The notes below the pieces were generated by a model, which was not told where the DNA came from, searched no databases, and was given only the letters and a program-made list of their open reading frames with translations. DNA of 40,321 bases, taken from NCBI GenBank assembly GCA_001929475.1, contig LXFE01001251.1, positions 5,203-45,523 of the forward strand, in the 5' to 3' direction. The position numbers and the translations under genes were made by a program. Below, in pieces: positions 1 to 11,354 of this stretch; within the stretch, counting starts at the first letter, position 1; each line of letters begins with the position of its first letter. The DNA comes from Neolecta irregularis DAH-3. Its lineage: Eukaryota; Ascomycota; Neolectomycetes; Neolectales; Neolectaceae.

Positions 1-355
1 AACTGCTGACTGGTGGGTACTGGTATGGTATACTGCTGACTGGTGGGTACTGGTATAGTATGCTGCTGTACTGGTGAGTACTGGTATAGTATGCTGCTAT
101 CCTGGTGGGTACTGGTATAGTATACTGCTGTACTGGTGAGTACTGGTATAGTATGCTGCTGTACTGGTTGGTACTGGTATAGTATGCTGCTATCCTGGTG
201 GGTACTGGTATAGTATACTGCTGACTGGTGGGTACTGGTATAGTATGCTGATGTACTGGTGGGCACCGATATAGTATGCTGCTGTGCTGGTGGGTACTAG
301 TATAGTATGCTGCTGTACTGGTGAGTACTGCTGTACTGCTCTCCTGGTGGGTACC
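1..355. repeat. Minisatellite, about 31-bp tandem unit
   Basis: Eleven tandem copies of a 30-31 bp unit, recognisable by TGGTGGGTACTGGTATAGTA followed by TGCTGCTGTAC. The TGGTG core recurs at 11, 41, 72, 103, 134, 165, 196, 226, 257, 288 and 319, so spacing is 31 bp with two 30-bp steps. Copies differ by point changes (TATC for TGTA, TGAG for TGGG) and the last one decays after 330. The array runs into the left window edge and so may be longer. It ends about 40 bp before the predicted start of the kinase gene, in its promoter or 5' UTR. Confidence 0.93.
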
Positions 356-395
356 GGGTAGAGGTGTCAGGCTGGCCGCCCCCGCACTCCACCAA

Positions 396-2167
<1,772 letters not shown>

Positions 2168-2267
2168 CAGCATTTTCGCATTGTGATTTGGAGAGAAAGA
2201 TGTTTGATTGTCTGGTATTATTCGTATAAATTCTTATTCGGGTGGGGAAAACAATATTTTCTTTTAA

Positions 2268-2814
2268 TCATTTGTGTTCTTCTTGATCTTTGCGTTTTAT
2301 ATCGTTACGTGAACGAGCCGCGAATGGTGTTGATCTTTTCGCCTCAGGATGTCCAGATTGTTTCATCCAAGCTTGAGATTCCTTTTCAATATCCAGAATT
2401 ACTGCAAAATCAGCCCAAAGTCGAACCCACCCAAAACGTACATTCTTCCCAACTTTTTTCACTTTCTGGATTTCCTGTTCCTAATTCCTTTTTCAAATCG
2501 ACTTTTTGCCCGGTTTGTATGCGTTGAATAACATCTTTTAATATCTCAATCTTGCACTTTGACCAAACCAAATATTCGGAATAAGATTGTTTTATATGTA
2601 ATAAATGGATAGCTTGTGACCCGAATATAAGCCACAGAAATAAAAGCGTGGTATTGGAATTAAATAGCCATTTCGTTTTATTGCTGGTAGATTGAACTGG
2701 AGAAAAAGAGTCTGGTGATGATGAGGATAGCAAACGGGATGACAACCGTGAGGTGATTTTGAAATTGAGGCTTTTGGAAATTAGGAAGCGAGGGAATATA
2801 TGTGACATAAACAT
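2268..2814 (-). CDS. Small mitochondrial single-pass membrane protein (INA-complex-like architecture)
   Basis: Two exons (2442-2814, 2268-2401; intron 2402-2441), 168 aa. The first ~50 residues are rich in Ser, Arg and Lys with no acidic residue until about 35, as in a mitochondrial presequence. A membrane segment (TTLLFLWLIFGSQAIHLL) follows at about 55-72, then a charged, probably coiled-coil region with KVDLKKELGTG and a basic tail. A TM followed by a coiled coil is the architecture of the fungal inner-membrane assembly factors Ina17/Ina22 for ATP synthase, but I rely on architecture and not on a diagnostic motif. The gene converges on the kinase (100 bp between stops) and diverges from the methyltransferase gene with 107 bp between starts. 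Confidence 0.7.
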
Positions 2815-2921
2815 TTGTCGTTCGTTAAAAGTAGAGGAAAAACACGTTTGTTGAACGGATTTGAAAAGGGGGTGGGAGATTGGTATAAATTTTCAACACC
2901 TTGTAATTATCACATTTCACA
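2815..2921. promoter_or_regulatory. Compact bidirectional promoter, 107 bp
   Basis: This is the whole space between the start codons of two divergent genes, the mitochondrial membrane protein (minus) and the methyltransferase (plus). Both promoters must lie here or inside the coding regions. I see no clear TATA box for the minus gene; a TATAAAT lies at 2884 on the plus side. Confidence 0.6.
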
Positions 2922-4147
2922 ATGAAAACTATGCATGACTCGTATAATGACGAAAAACAGCCTTGTATCGTAGGAAAAGTCGATCGGTCATCGTTAGAAC
3001 AAAAATTTGGAACGCGGTATCTTGTTGATATCGAAAAGGCATTTGAATATAATGCTTGGTATTTTCCTGTTTTATCAACAATTTTCTGATAATAAGGGAC
3101 CACATCGATTGGGGAGATGAACATGAGGAGTATGCTAAAGAATGTATTGCACGGCAAAAGAAAGCTCCTGTACAGCCTCATGATCGAGGTATTACGATAT
3201 TCTACGATAAAGAGTTTGCTAAACCCCAACAAGAACAGGTGATGAAAGATCCAGCTGGGTTTTGGAACACTTTCTACTCCAACTGTACGAATACATTTTT
3301 CAAAGATCGACATTGGATTCAGAGGGAGTTTCCGGAATTATTGGAATGTACAACTGAAACAGTGAATATAATATTTGTGATGATTTAATGGCTAGGCTGG
3401 ACGAAAGTATATCGTAGAAGTCGGGTGTGGAGCAGGAAATACCATGTTTCCGCTACTCAGTGCGAATCGAAACGACAGACTTGTCGTGCACGGAGTAGAT
3501 TTTTCAAGTGTTGCAGTAGATGTTGTACGGTCGAATGAGCTATTTGCAAAACATGCAGCCAACGCCCGAGCGAGTGTATGGGATCTTGCAGACCTAGATG
3601 GAAAGCTCCCAGCGGGAGTGGAAGAGAACAGCGTAGACGTCGTCATCCTGATCTTTGTATTTAGTGCGCTGGTGGGTACATGGGCGTGCGTGTATGCTGA
3701 CAATAAAGGCACCAGAACAGTGGAGACAGGCAGTCGACAATGTGTCTAGGGTATGAAGAAGGGTTGATACCGGCCAACCTGGACAGATGCTTCGGGCGGG
3801 AGGGGTTGTGCTGTTCCGGGACTATGGCCGGCTGGACATGACACAGCTGCGGTTCAAGGACCAGAGGCTGCTCGACGACAATTTCTACATGCGCGGGGAC
3901 AAGACGCGGGTGTATTTCTTTGACGCGGGCAAGACGGGAGGGCGAGACACGGCTGACACGGACAGGCGAGGTTGCAGGGGCTTTTGGACGGCGATTTGGG
4001 ATTGTGCAGAACACTGTAGACCGGCGGCTGCTGGTGAACCGCAAGCGGGGGCTGAAGATGTACCGGGCGTGGGTGCAGGGCAAGTTTGCGAAAACACGCG
4101 GGGCGGCCGGGGGCGAGGGCCCGGACGGAGAAGGGAGGGGTTTCTGA
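2922..4147 (+). CDS. ABP140/METTL2-6-8-type tRNA (cytosine-3-N)-methyltransferase
   Basis: Six exons, 347 aa. Introns: 3059-3096, 3362-3395, 3672-3708, 3751-3786, 3929-3965 (GC-AG). N-terminal FGTRYL and the Trp-Asp dipeptide before [14 protein letters not shown] match the family, as do FWNTFY and [10 protein letters not shown]. The SAM-binding motif I is [10 protein letters not shown]; then come [36 protein letters not shown] and the C-terminal [17 protein letters not shown]. These are the landmarks of the Trm140/Trm141 and METTL2/6/8 enzymes that make m3C at position 32 of tRNAs. It has no actin-binding N-terminus like yeast Abp140. Exons 5-6 are much more GC-rich than exons 1-3, grading into the neighbouring mevalonate kinase gene. 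Second Met at 2931 is an alternative start. Confidence 0.93.
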
Positions 4148-4227
4148 GGCGGGGAAGCGCGGCGGCGGAGAGCGTATGGGCCGCGAACACCAACCTTTAA
4201 AGCTCGCCCTGCCGCCGCTGCCGAGTG

Positions 4228-5797
4228 ATGGCTTTGCTTGTGTCTGCACCGGCCAAGTGCATCCTTTTTGGCGAACATGCAGTTGTGCATGGCACTGTAT
4301 GCGCTGCCGCGGCTGGACTGACGCGCCCAGAGTGCGATTGCGGCATCCATCTCGCTGCGTGCGTACCTGCTTGTCGCTGCCCGCCCGCCCGGCAGTGCGG
4401 TGCAGCTGCTGGTGCCTGATCTTGGCCTGAATCTGGCCTGGCCGGTGGATTCTCTGCCCTGGAGCCAGGTGCCTGTCGCGCGCGGGTTGGCCGCTGTTGC
4501 AGCGGGTAGTAGTGGTGGTGCCAGTAAACCTACTACTGCGGGTAGTAGTAGTGCCAGTAAACCTACTCTTGCGGCCAGTAGTAGTGGTGCCAGTAAACCT
4601 ACTACTGCGGGTAGTACAACTACTACTACGGCCTGCAAACCTACTACTGCGGGTAGTACAACTACTACTGCGGCCAGTACAACTACTGCTAAGGCGAGCA
4701 CAGCACCGTCCGCTGTTCCGTCCGCGCTACACCCGCCGCTGGTCCGCGCCCTCGAATCTCTGCTCGCCGGTACCGATCCCAACCACTTCTCGACCGCCTT
4801 TGCCTTTCTCTATCTCTACCTGCATCTCGCATCCCGCTCGAGCCCCGCCGCTTTCCTCGTCCGCTCAACCATCCCGCTCGGTGCCGGCCTCGGATCCAGC
4901 GCCGCCTTCAGCGTCTGTCTCGCCGCCGCCTTGCTCTTTGCAAATGGCCATATCGCCCGACCCTGCACTGGTCCGCCCTCTCCAGCCGCCCGCATCCTCA
5001 TCGACGAATGGGCCTTCCTCGGCGAGTGCTGCCTCCACGGAAACCCCAGCGGCATCGACAACGCCATCTGCACTGCCGGCGGAGCGATCCTCTTCAAAAA
5101 AGGCGCTTCAGGGGAGAAGCCCCGCAAGACCTTCATCCCAGAGTATCCTAACCCCTAACTCCTAAACCTAATCCTCAAGCTTTCCCTCAATCCCCCTCAT
5201 CCTCACAAATACCTTCCAGTCACGCCAAACCGCAAAACTCGTCGCCAAGGTCGCTGCCTTGCGCGACTCCCATCCCTCAGTCGTTGCCCCGGTCTTCAAC
5301 GCCATCGATGCCACTGTAACCCAGGCTTACCAGCTCCTGACAACCTCGCAGACTGATTTGACCGCAGATCGCACCTCCTGGACCGCAAGACTCGGTCAAT
5401 TGATAGACATCAACCATGGCCTCCTAGTCTCTCTCGGCGTAAGCCACCCCAAGCTCGAGAAGGTTAAAGAGGTCGCCCATAAAGGAAATGTCGGTTGGAC
5501 AAAACTGACTGGTGCCGGTGGTGGTGGTTGTGCTATTACAGTGCTCCGAGATGGTAAGATCCACATCTATTTTCACTGACCCCTTGAGGCGTCACGAGAG
5601 AGGCCCTGCGAGTACTAGAAGGGAAATTTTTAATTGAGGGTTTCGAAATGTTTGAGGTTGTGCTCGGTGACAAGGGCGTTGCCGTTCATGGTGCATACAC
5701 ACCAATCACCGAAGCAGCCTTCCTTGGGGCAAAAACACATAAAGATCTTCTCGCACTACTCAGTACAGAACACGTAAGGGGTTGGGAATATTGGTGA
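4228..5797 (+). CDS. ERG12: Mevalonate kinase
   Basis: Four exons, 487 aa. Introns: 4297-4330, 5143-5179, 5554-5588. GHMP-kinase landmarks in order: SAPAKCILFGEHAVVHG at the N-terminus, the ATP loop PLGAGLGSSAAFSV, HGNPSGIDNAI (holding the catalytic Asp), PLILTNTF, and the C-terminal glycine loop KLTGAGGGGCAITV. The enzyme phosphorylates mevalonate in the cytosolic isoprenoid/ergosterol pathway. The first motif reads PAK where family members usually read PGK. About 75 residues of Ser/Thr/Ala/Lys repeat (4495-4700) are inserted in the N-terminal half, which helps explain a length above the usual 400-450. The first two exons are strongly GC-rich. The downstream neighbour is the prenyltransferase alpha subunit, a user of this pathway's products. 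Confidence 0.95.
4495..4710 (+). repeat. In-frame repeat inside mevalonate kinase coding sequence
   Basis: Imperfect tandem repeats built from CCAGTAAACCTACTACTGCG and GGTAGTAGTAGTG or GGTAGTACAACTACTACT blocks. They encode SKPTTAGSS/STTTT-type peptides (SKPTTAGSSS, SKPTLAASSS, SKPTTAGSTTTTT, then CKPTTAGSTTTT and ASTTTAKAST). All copies keep the reading frame. The repeat lies between the N-terminal substrate region and the ATP loop, where it could form a surface loop. Confidence 0.85.
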
Positions 5798-5936
5798 TGT
5801 ATACTTGCGATTTCATAGTAGAGTTGAACAGCCTATCATCTGAACCACATTGTCTCTTTCATCTATCCTGTTTAGATTGTTTGTAAATTCATTGAAATTG
5901 TCCCTTCCCCCCAAGTTTTCCACAAACAAATTCCAC

Positions 5937-7098
5937 ATGGATGACCAAGAAGAATATGTACTGGTTTGGGTGTCCGTTGCTAACTTGTAGAAACCCTTGA
6001 ATTTCACAGACGGATCTTGGGACGACATCATTCCCATTCCTCAGGAAGATGACCCGCATTCCATCGCCGAAATTGCCTATACCCAAGAATACAAACAAGG
6101 AATGTCATATTTGCGAGCGATCATGGAGAAGGAAGAGTTTAGCGACCGAGCATTGGACTTGACTGAGTATATTATCGCTATGAATCCGGCACATTATACT
6201 GTATGGTAAACAAGGTCCGTCAATATATCCCGCTCATGCAAACAGGGCTTATAGAGCAAACATTCTTTTCGCTTCGAACGAAGATCTCCGGGATGAACTG
6301 AAATATATTGAACCTTGGGCTGAGCGCTTTTCAAAAAATTATCAAATATGGTAACTCCAATTCAAGTCGAGACCTAATAACAGGCATCACCGGCAGACTA
6401 TTATTAAAAATCTCAGAGATCCCTCTGGTGAATTGGGCTTTACAGCTACAATTCTCAAAAAAGATCCCAAGAATTATCACATTTGGACATACAGGTCTCG
6501 CGAAGGTCTGTTGAGTATCTACTGATATACAGGCAATGGGTTATTCAGGAATTCAGCCTATGGGAAGACGAGCTTGAGTTTATCGAGAAACTACTGGAAG
6601 AGGATGTGAGAAATAACTCTGCCTGGAACCATCGGTTCTATACCACTTTCTTTCGACAAGATAAACTACCGGAGAATGCTATAATTCAGCGGGAGATTGA
6701 GTAGCTCTATATCCTTTCGATTGCTAATCGATAGTTATGCCAAAGCCTCAATACCTATTGCACCACAGAATCCTTGTCCATGGAACTATCTAAGGGGGTA
6801 CCTATTATTTCTCGCATTCAGCTTATGTTTCAGGATATTTGAAAAGACCGGTACTCCGCTAACCGAACTGGAATCTCTATGTCGTCCTTACGTTCCCGAA
6901 GATAACGGACAAGAGTGCCTGGTTTCGCCACAGGCTATGGATTTGTATGCCGATATATGCGTCATTCAAAAGAATATACAGAAAGCGCAACTCATCTATG
7001 ACTTACTTGCACGTCTGTACGACCCTATTCGCGAAAATTATTGGAAATACAAAAAAAGTCAGTTGACTAAAGTCGACTCGGCTGCTGAGGCTGTTTAA
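5937..7098 (+). CDS. RAM2: Protein farnesyltransferase/geranylgeranyltransferase I alpha subunit
   Basis: Seven exons, 315 aa (yeast Ram2 is about 316). Introns: 5958-5990, 6206-6245, 6351-6383, 6495-6532, 6701-6734, 6798-6833. Five prenyltransferase-alpha repeats are visible: NPAHYTVWAYRANIL, NYQIWHHRQTII, NYHIWTYRQWVI, NNSAWNHRFYTTF and NPCPWNYLRG. The alpha subunit is shared by the enzymes that attach farnesyl or geranylgeranyl to CaaX proteins such as Ras and Rho; it contributes the helical-hairpin scaffold around the beta subunit. Exon 1 is only 21 nt (MDDQEEY). It follows mevalonate kinase on the same strand with 139 bp between them. Confidence 0.95.
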
Positions 7099-7634
7099 GT
7101 GTCAAACTCCAAGTCCATAATTATTCTGTAAAGCAAATTTTTGAAAGCAATCATTTTCAACCCACATTTCCTCAATTTAATCTCTTCTGTCTGTGATGTG
7201 CAGCTTTGGGTTGTTGGGAAGGCAATCGAGGTTGCGAAATTAACGACCATATTTGTTTTTCCGGTCACATACGAGTATATAAACCCTCCTTCCCGGCCCA
7301 AATTACCCCTATCCTTGTGCTAGGGTTTTAAGCGTGACGTTGAAGGGCAACCTGAGTCCGTTTTATTGCTGATTGAAAACTATTTCATGACCGCTCGCCG
7401 TATCCTTCGGGATATGGTGGAATCTTTGGAAAAACCTATTTTGTTCATTTTACAGTCGTTGGGGCCGTACGCGGTTCTGGGGTCTGTAAAGGACAGGGCA
7501 GTTTTTTAAATAAATTTCATTCCAACATACAATTACGTAGCCGCGTGTTACACCTGAGATATTTGTTTTATCTGATTTTTTGGATTATTTAACCCACGCA
7601 CCATTCCTTACCGTCTTTGAACATAATCTCTTGA
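7099..7634 (+). other. Intergenic stretch with an orphan open frame
   Basis: No recognised gene. A frame is open on the plus strand from 7324 to the TAA at 7507-7509 (about 61 codons, with a Met at 7387: MTARRILRDMVESLEKPILF and onward). An upstream frame 7141-7320 codes for a hydrophobic stretch. A TATATAAA box lies at 7275-7282. It could be a short spliced gene or the 5' region of the synaptojanin transcript; I cannot assign a start or a family. Confidence 0.35.
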
Positions 7635-10600
7635 ATGACGGATGCCATCTGTTTCTATTTTCAAGAGCGCCCTCGCTCATTCGCTCTTAGAGCAGGCGAC
7701 TACGCTCTTGTGTTTCTTTATTCCGATGACGAGGAGCTGGTCCCACGTTGTATCGTCGAGTTCTGTCCTTGGCAAGATGTCAAGGAGGACAAATTTCGCC
7801 AATTGACGCCTCCGCCTATCTACGGATGTCTTGGACTGATTAACAGTGGAGAAGGTATAACAAATTCTCATCTTGCAGCATTTTTCTTACCCTAGATGTC
7901 TTTCTTTGTCTAATTACCGGTTGCAGCAAAACAGCAGTCATTCGAAAAGGGGAAACAGCAAACAAGATTTTCGCCGTCGAATTTTACTGTATCAATAATT
8001 CAAAATGGGATAATAGCATTCTTGGAGGCTACGATGTGGATCAAATAAATCTAGAGGCCAATATTGAAATCGAAACTGAACAATTATGCAGTTCACTACA
8101 ACGACTTTTGACCGATGGAACGTTTTATTTCAGCGCAGATTGCGATCTTACTACAAAGCTGCAAAGCAGGGAGGACCTTGACGATTTGATCAAGAATTAA
8201 CCCACCAGACCGCTCAACGCAGATTACGATATCGATTCTTTTGATGAATCGTTCATGTGGAATAAATATATGATGGGTGAACTGTTGACTTTTCGGTCTC
8301 ATCTTCCTGAAAAGTCAAGGAAGGCTTTAGATCGTTGTCGCTTTCTGGTATGGCCTCTTTAGAGCTTCAACGCAATATTAATGAAAGACTACTGTTATCC
8401 GTGGTTTTGTGGAAACTTTACCATGTAAAGCAAACATGAACATGACCATTATCTCACGCCTGAGTTGTCGAAGAGCAGGTGCATCAATAATATTCCAAAA
8501 AATCTGCTTATTCTGGAGGAACACGATTCAACTCGCGAGGTATCGATGATGAAGGAAACGTGGCGAATTTCGTCGAAACTGAAACCCTATTGCAGAATTC
8601 CGCCTCTTGCTTCAGTTTCTGTCAAATCCGAGGGAGCGTGCCTATATTTTGGGAGCAGGTTGGAACACAGTTACTTGGTCAAAAAATTCAGATCCCAAGA
8701 TTTCTAGAAGCAACACAGCCAGCCTTCGAAAAACATTTGGAGTCACTTATCGAATCATATGGCCCAGTCCATGTAATTAATTTGCTAGGATCCAAAGGCG
8801 ACGAGCCCACCCTCAGTGATAGATACGAGCGGCACTTGCGAAATCTTGGGGATTTGGGAAAGCAAACTAAATACACGACCTTTGACTTCCACGCAGAAGT
8901 GAGGATTGGTGGATACGAAAATGCCAATGTGATTCGCGAGGTTGTTGGCAATGACGCTGAAAGTTATGCCTTTTATTTGGAAGATAATGATATGATTACG
9001 ATGAAACAAACTGGCATTTTTCGCACAAATTGTCTTGACTGGTAAATTCTATTAGCTTTCAACAAGCTCATTCAAGTCTCGATAGAACCAACCTTATACA
9101 AGGCATATTATCTCAGATGGCCATTGAGGGTTACCTAATACAGCGCAAAATTGTGGCCGGTGTGGAATTCTGGAGGCGGCATAATATCCTTTGGGCAGAC
9201 AACGGAGACGCCTTGAGTCGAATATATGCTGGTACAAATGCTTTGAAAACTAGCTACACAAGGAAAGGCAAAAGTACCTTTGTTGGGGCTTTATCAGATG
9301 TTACAAAAGTACTCTTTATCGATTATCATCTAACAGCTAATTTTGCAGAGCTTTGGGAGACTCTACATCAATCAATTCCTTGACAAGGTATTTGGTTATC
9401 TATTGGAAGCTCTCTGACCTTAAAAGGAGAGACAGGTCCAGATTGACTTTCTTTTGGTAAATCTTCCACTGCAGAAAGTGGTTCATCGGTTCTCCAGGGG
9501 CGACTTATCAATCAAAGACCAGTGCAACTATTCGACCCAATCAGTGACCACGTTAATCAAGAATTATCGAAACGTGCCTGGGAATTTTCATCCACCACCG
9601 AGATCAAGATATTTACAGGTACATATAACTTGAATGGTCGTATTAGTGAAGAGAGTATCGAGCCTTGGTTGCACCCAGATGGTATAAATCATTTTAATTA
9701 GACTGTCTAAATTAAAGATTCCCCGATGGACGCTGACCTTGTTGCAGTTGGCTTTCAGGAAATCGTGGAACTAACTGCACAACAAATCGTCAACGCTGAC
9801 CCCGCCAAAAGGCTTGGGCCTGACTTACTTGCTATTGACTTTGTAGGGAATATTGGGAACAGCGCGTTCTTGATACACTGAACAAGGGCAAGAACGAATA
9901 CGTTATTCTGCGGAGCGGTCAGCTTGTGGGCGCTGCTCTCATGCTTTTTGGAAAGTCTAGCTCATTGTCTGCCGTTAAAAATATTGAATGTTCAATCCGC
10001 AAAGTAAGCTCATTTCTTGGATCTCTTATAACAAGAGACTGGCTTGAAGGGTATGTCGGGAAATAAAGGCGGTGTATCCATTCGGCTGGATTACGAAAAT
10101 ACTCGGCTTTGCTTTATTACTGCACATTTTGCTGCTGGGCATGCAAATTTCCAAGAGAGAGATGACGATTATCGAACAATCGCCCATGGCCTCAAGTTTC
10201 AGCGCGGAAGAACAATAGAAGATCATGAGTAAGTTTTCCCTCCTTTCCATTGGCTGATGATGGTGCAATCATTTGGCTTGGAGATTTCAATTATCGAATA
10301 GCTTTGATGAATGATGATGTTCGCCACTATATAAATAAAGGAGACATTGGTGTACTCTTCACAAACGACCAGGTTTTTATTATACCACATCTCGCACTGA
10401 AAAGTATAGCTTAATCTCCAAATGAGTGCAAATAAAGCATTCACAGGATATCAAGAGGCACAAATCACATTTCTTCCTACGTATAAGTTTGATAACGGGA
10501 CAGACGATTACGACTCATCTGAAAAACAACGGATTCCTGCATGGACTGACAGGATCTTGTCGCGTGGCTCCATTGTATGAATTTTGCAAAGTTCCATCTG

Positions 10601-11339
10601 ATCAAATCGCAGCTGGAACAAACTGCATATTATTCAGCACCTCTGCGGTTTTCAGATCATCGTCCTGTGTATGCATTATTCACTGCAACAATTACGAAAA
10701 TCGACGAGGATATACGAGAACAACTGGCCAAAGAATTATATAATATGCGGAAAACAAAGGTAGGAGATGATCCTGCCTTAAAGCAACCGAAAAAGCCAAA
10801 GCCGCCTCCTCCAAAATCGCGAAACGCATCGTCAGCGCGAGCTGAAACTTTTTCACTAGCCCCTACAGGGGATCGTAAGCCATCATTATTTGACAAGAGT
10901 CTCAGTTGCAGTTATATCATTCAAGCCGGGTCTTCCCCCCAAGCCTAGGTTAATCCCAATCCAATATAATGTGCCAGCAATGGAATCAGAACCTGACTCA
11001 CCAGCAAAAAATACCGTCGATACAGACCGCCGGGATAGGAATTTGCCAAAGCAACACGCAAATCCCCCTCCACGACCCTCAAGGCGTTCTGCTACAATAC
11101 AGGAGGCTGGTGAATCACGTCCAGTCCAATCGCTTCAAAGACCGAATACAGTAATTTCAGAGAGGGACAAACAACAAGCAAGGATAGAATCCGCGGAGCG
11201 CGAAAATAAACAGGATCAGCCGAACACCGATGAAAGAAGAGCACCGCCACTTCCCCCGCGGATCGGCCGTTCTAAAGCGAAGTTTGGAGAGAAGCTAAAA
11301 TGTCAGACTGATCTGGCACTACTAGAGTCGAATGATTAG
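7635..11339 (+). CDS. Synaptojanin-like polyphosphoinositide phosphatase (Sac1 + 5-phosphatase)
   Basis: Sixteen exons, 1042 aa. Introns: 7855-7895, 8161-8208 (GC-AG), 8348-8387, 8479-8518, 9042-9076, 9309-9348, 9388-9426, 9457-9497, 9682-9717, 9812-9846 (GC-AG), 10004-10037, 10229-10263 (GT-TGG), 10373-10409, 10575-10612, 10875-10911. The Sac domain (~1-500) has [20 protein letters not shown] and the catalytic NCLDCLDRTN, rebuilt across intron 9042-9076. The inositol-polyphosphate 5-phosphatase domain (~550-840) has [48 protein letters not shown] and FSDHRPVYA. The tail is Pro-rich, as in yeast Inp52/Inp53. Such enzymes dephosphorylate PI(4,5)P2 during endocytosis. Both domains keep their catalytic motifs, so it looks functional, although two joins need non-standard splice sites. 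Confidence 0.92.
8161..8208 (+). other. Putative GC-AG intron removing an in-frame TAA
   Basis: The synaptojanin frame reads through to a TAA at 8198-8200 and then continues in the same frame as conserved [10 protein letters not shown]. No GT donor lies between. A 48-bp intron with donor GCAAAG and acceptor CCACCAG, with ATTAAC as branch site, is in phase and removes the stop. It costs the residues QSR, which look family-like, so the donor is uncertain; a nonsense mutation is the alternative. Confidence 0.5.
10229..10263 (+). other. Putative GT...TGG intron (no AG acceptor)
   Basis: Donor GTAAGT is ideal and GCTGAT lies where a branch site is expected, but no AG occurs before the conserved block. 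Joining GA|T GCA ATC after TGG gives [16 protein letters not shown], the family consensus. The unspliced frame meets TAA immediately. Confidence 0.55.
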
Positions 11340-11354
11340 TGCAATAAATAGAAT

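Noticed and set aside
3661-4782. Minus-strand 373-codon open frame opposite the methyltransferase and mevalonate kinase
   Set aside because: It lies in a GC-rich patch where stops are rare, has Val/Leu/Ala runs antisense to the repeat, and opposes two genes with clear family motifs.
9457-9474. 18-bp intron GTAAAT...CTGCAG in synaptojanin
   Set aside because: Far too short and out of frame; the 41-bp intron to 9497 gives the expected IDFLLGRLINQ.
7635-11339. Synaptojanin as a pseudogene
   Set aside because: Only two problem sites exist, both at intron-like positions, while all catalytic motifs and 13 other junctions are intact.
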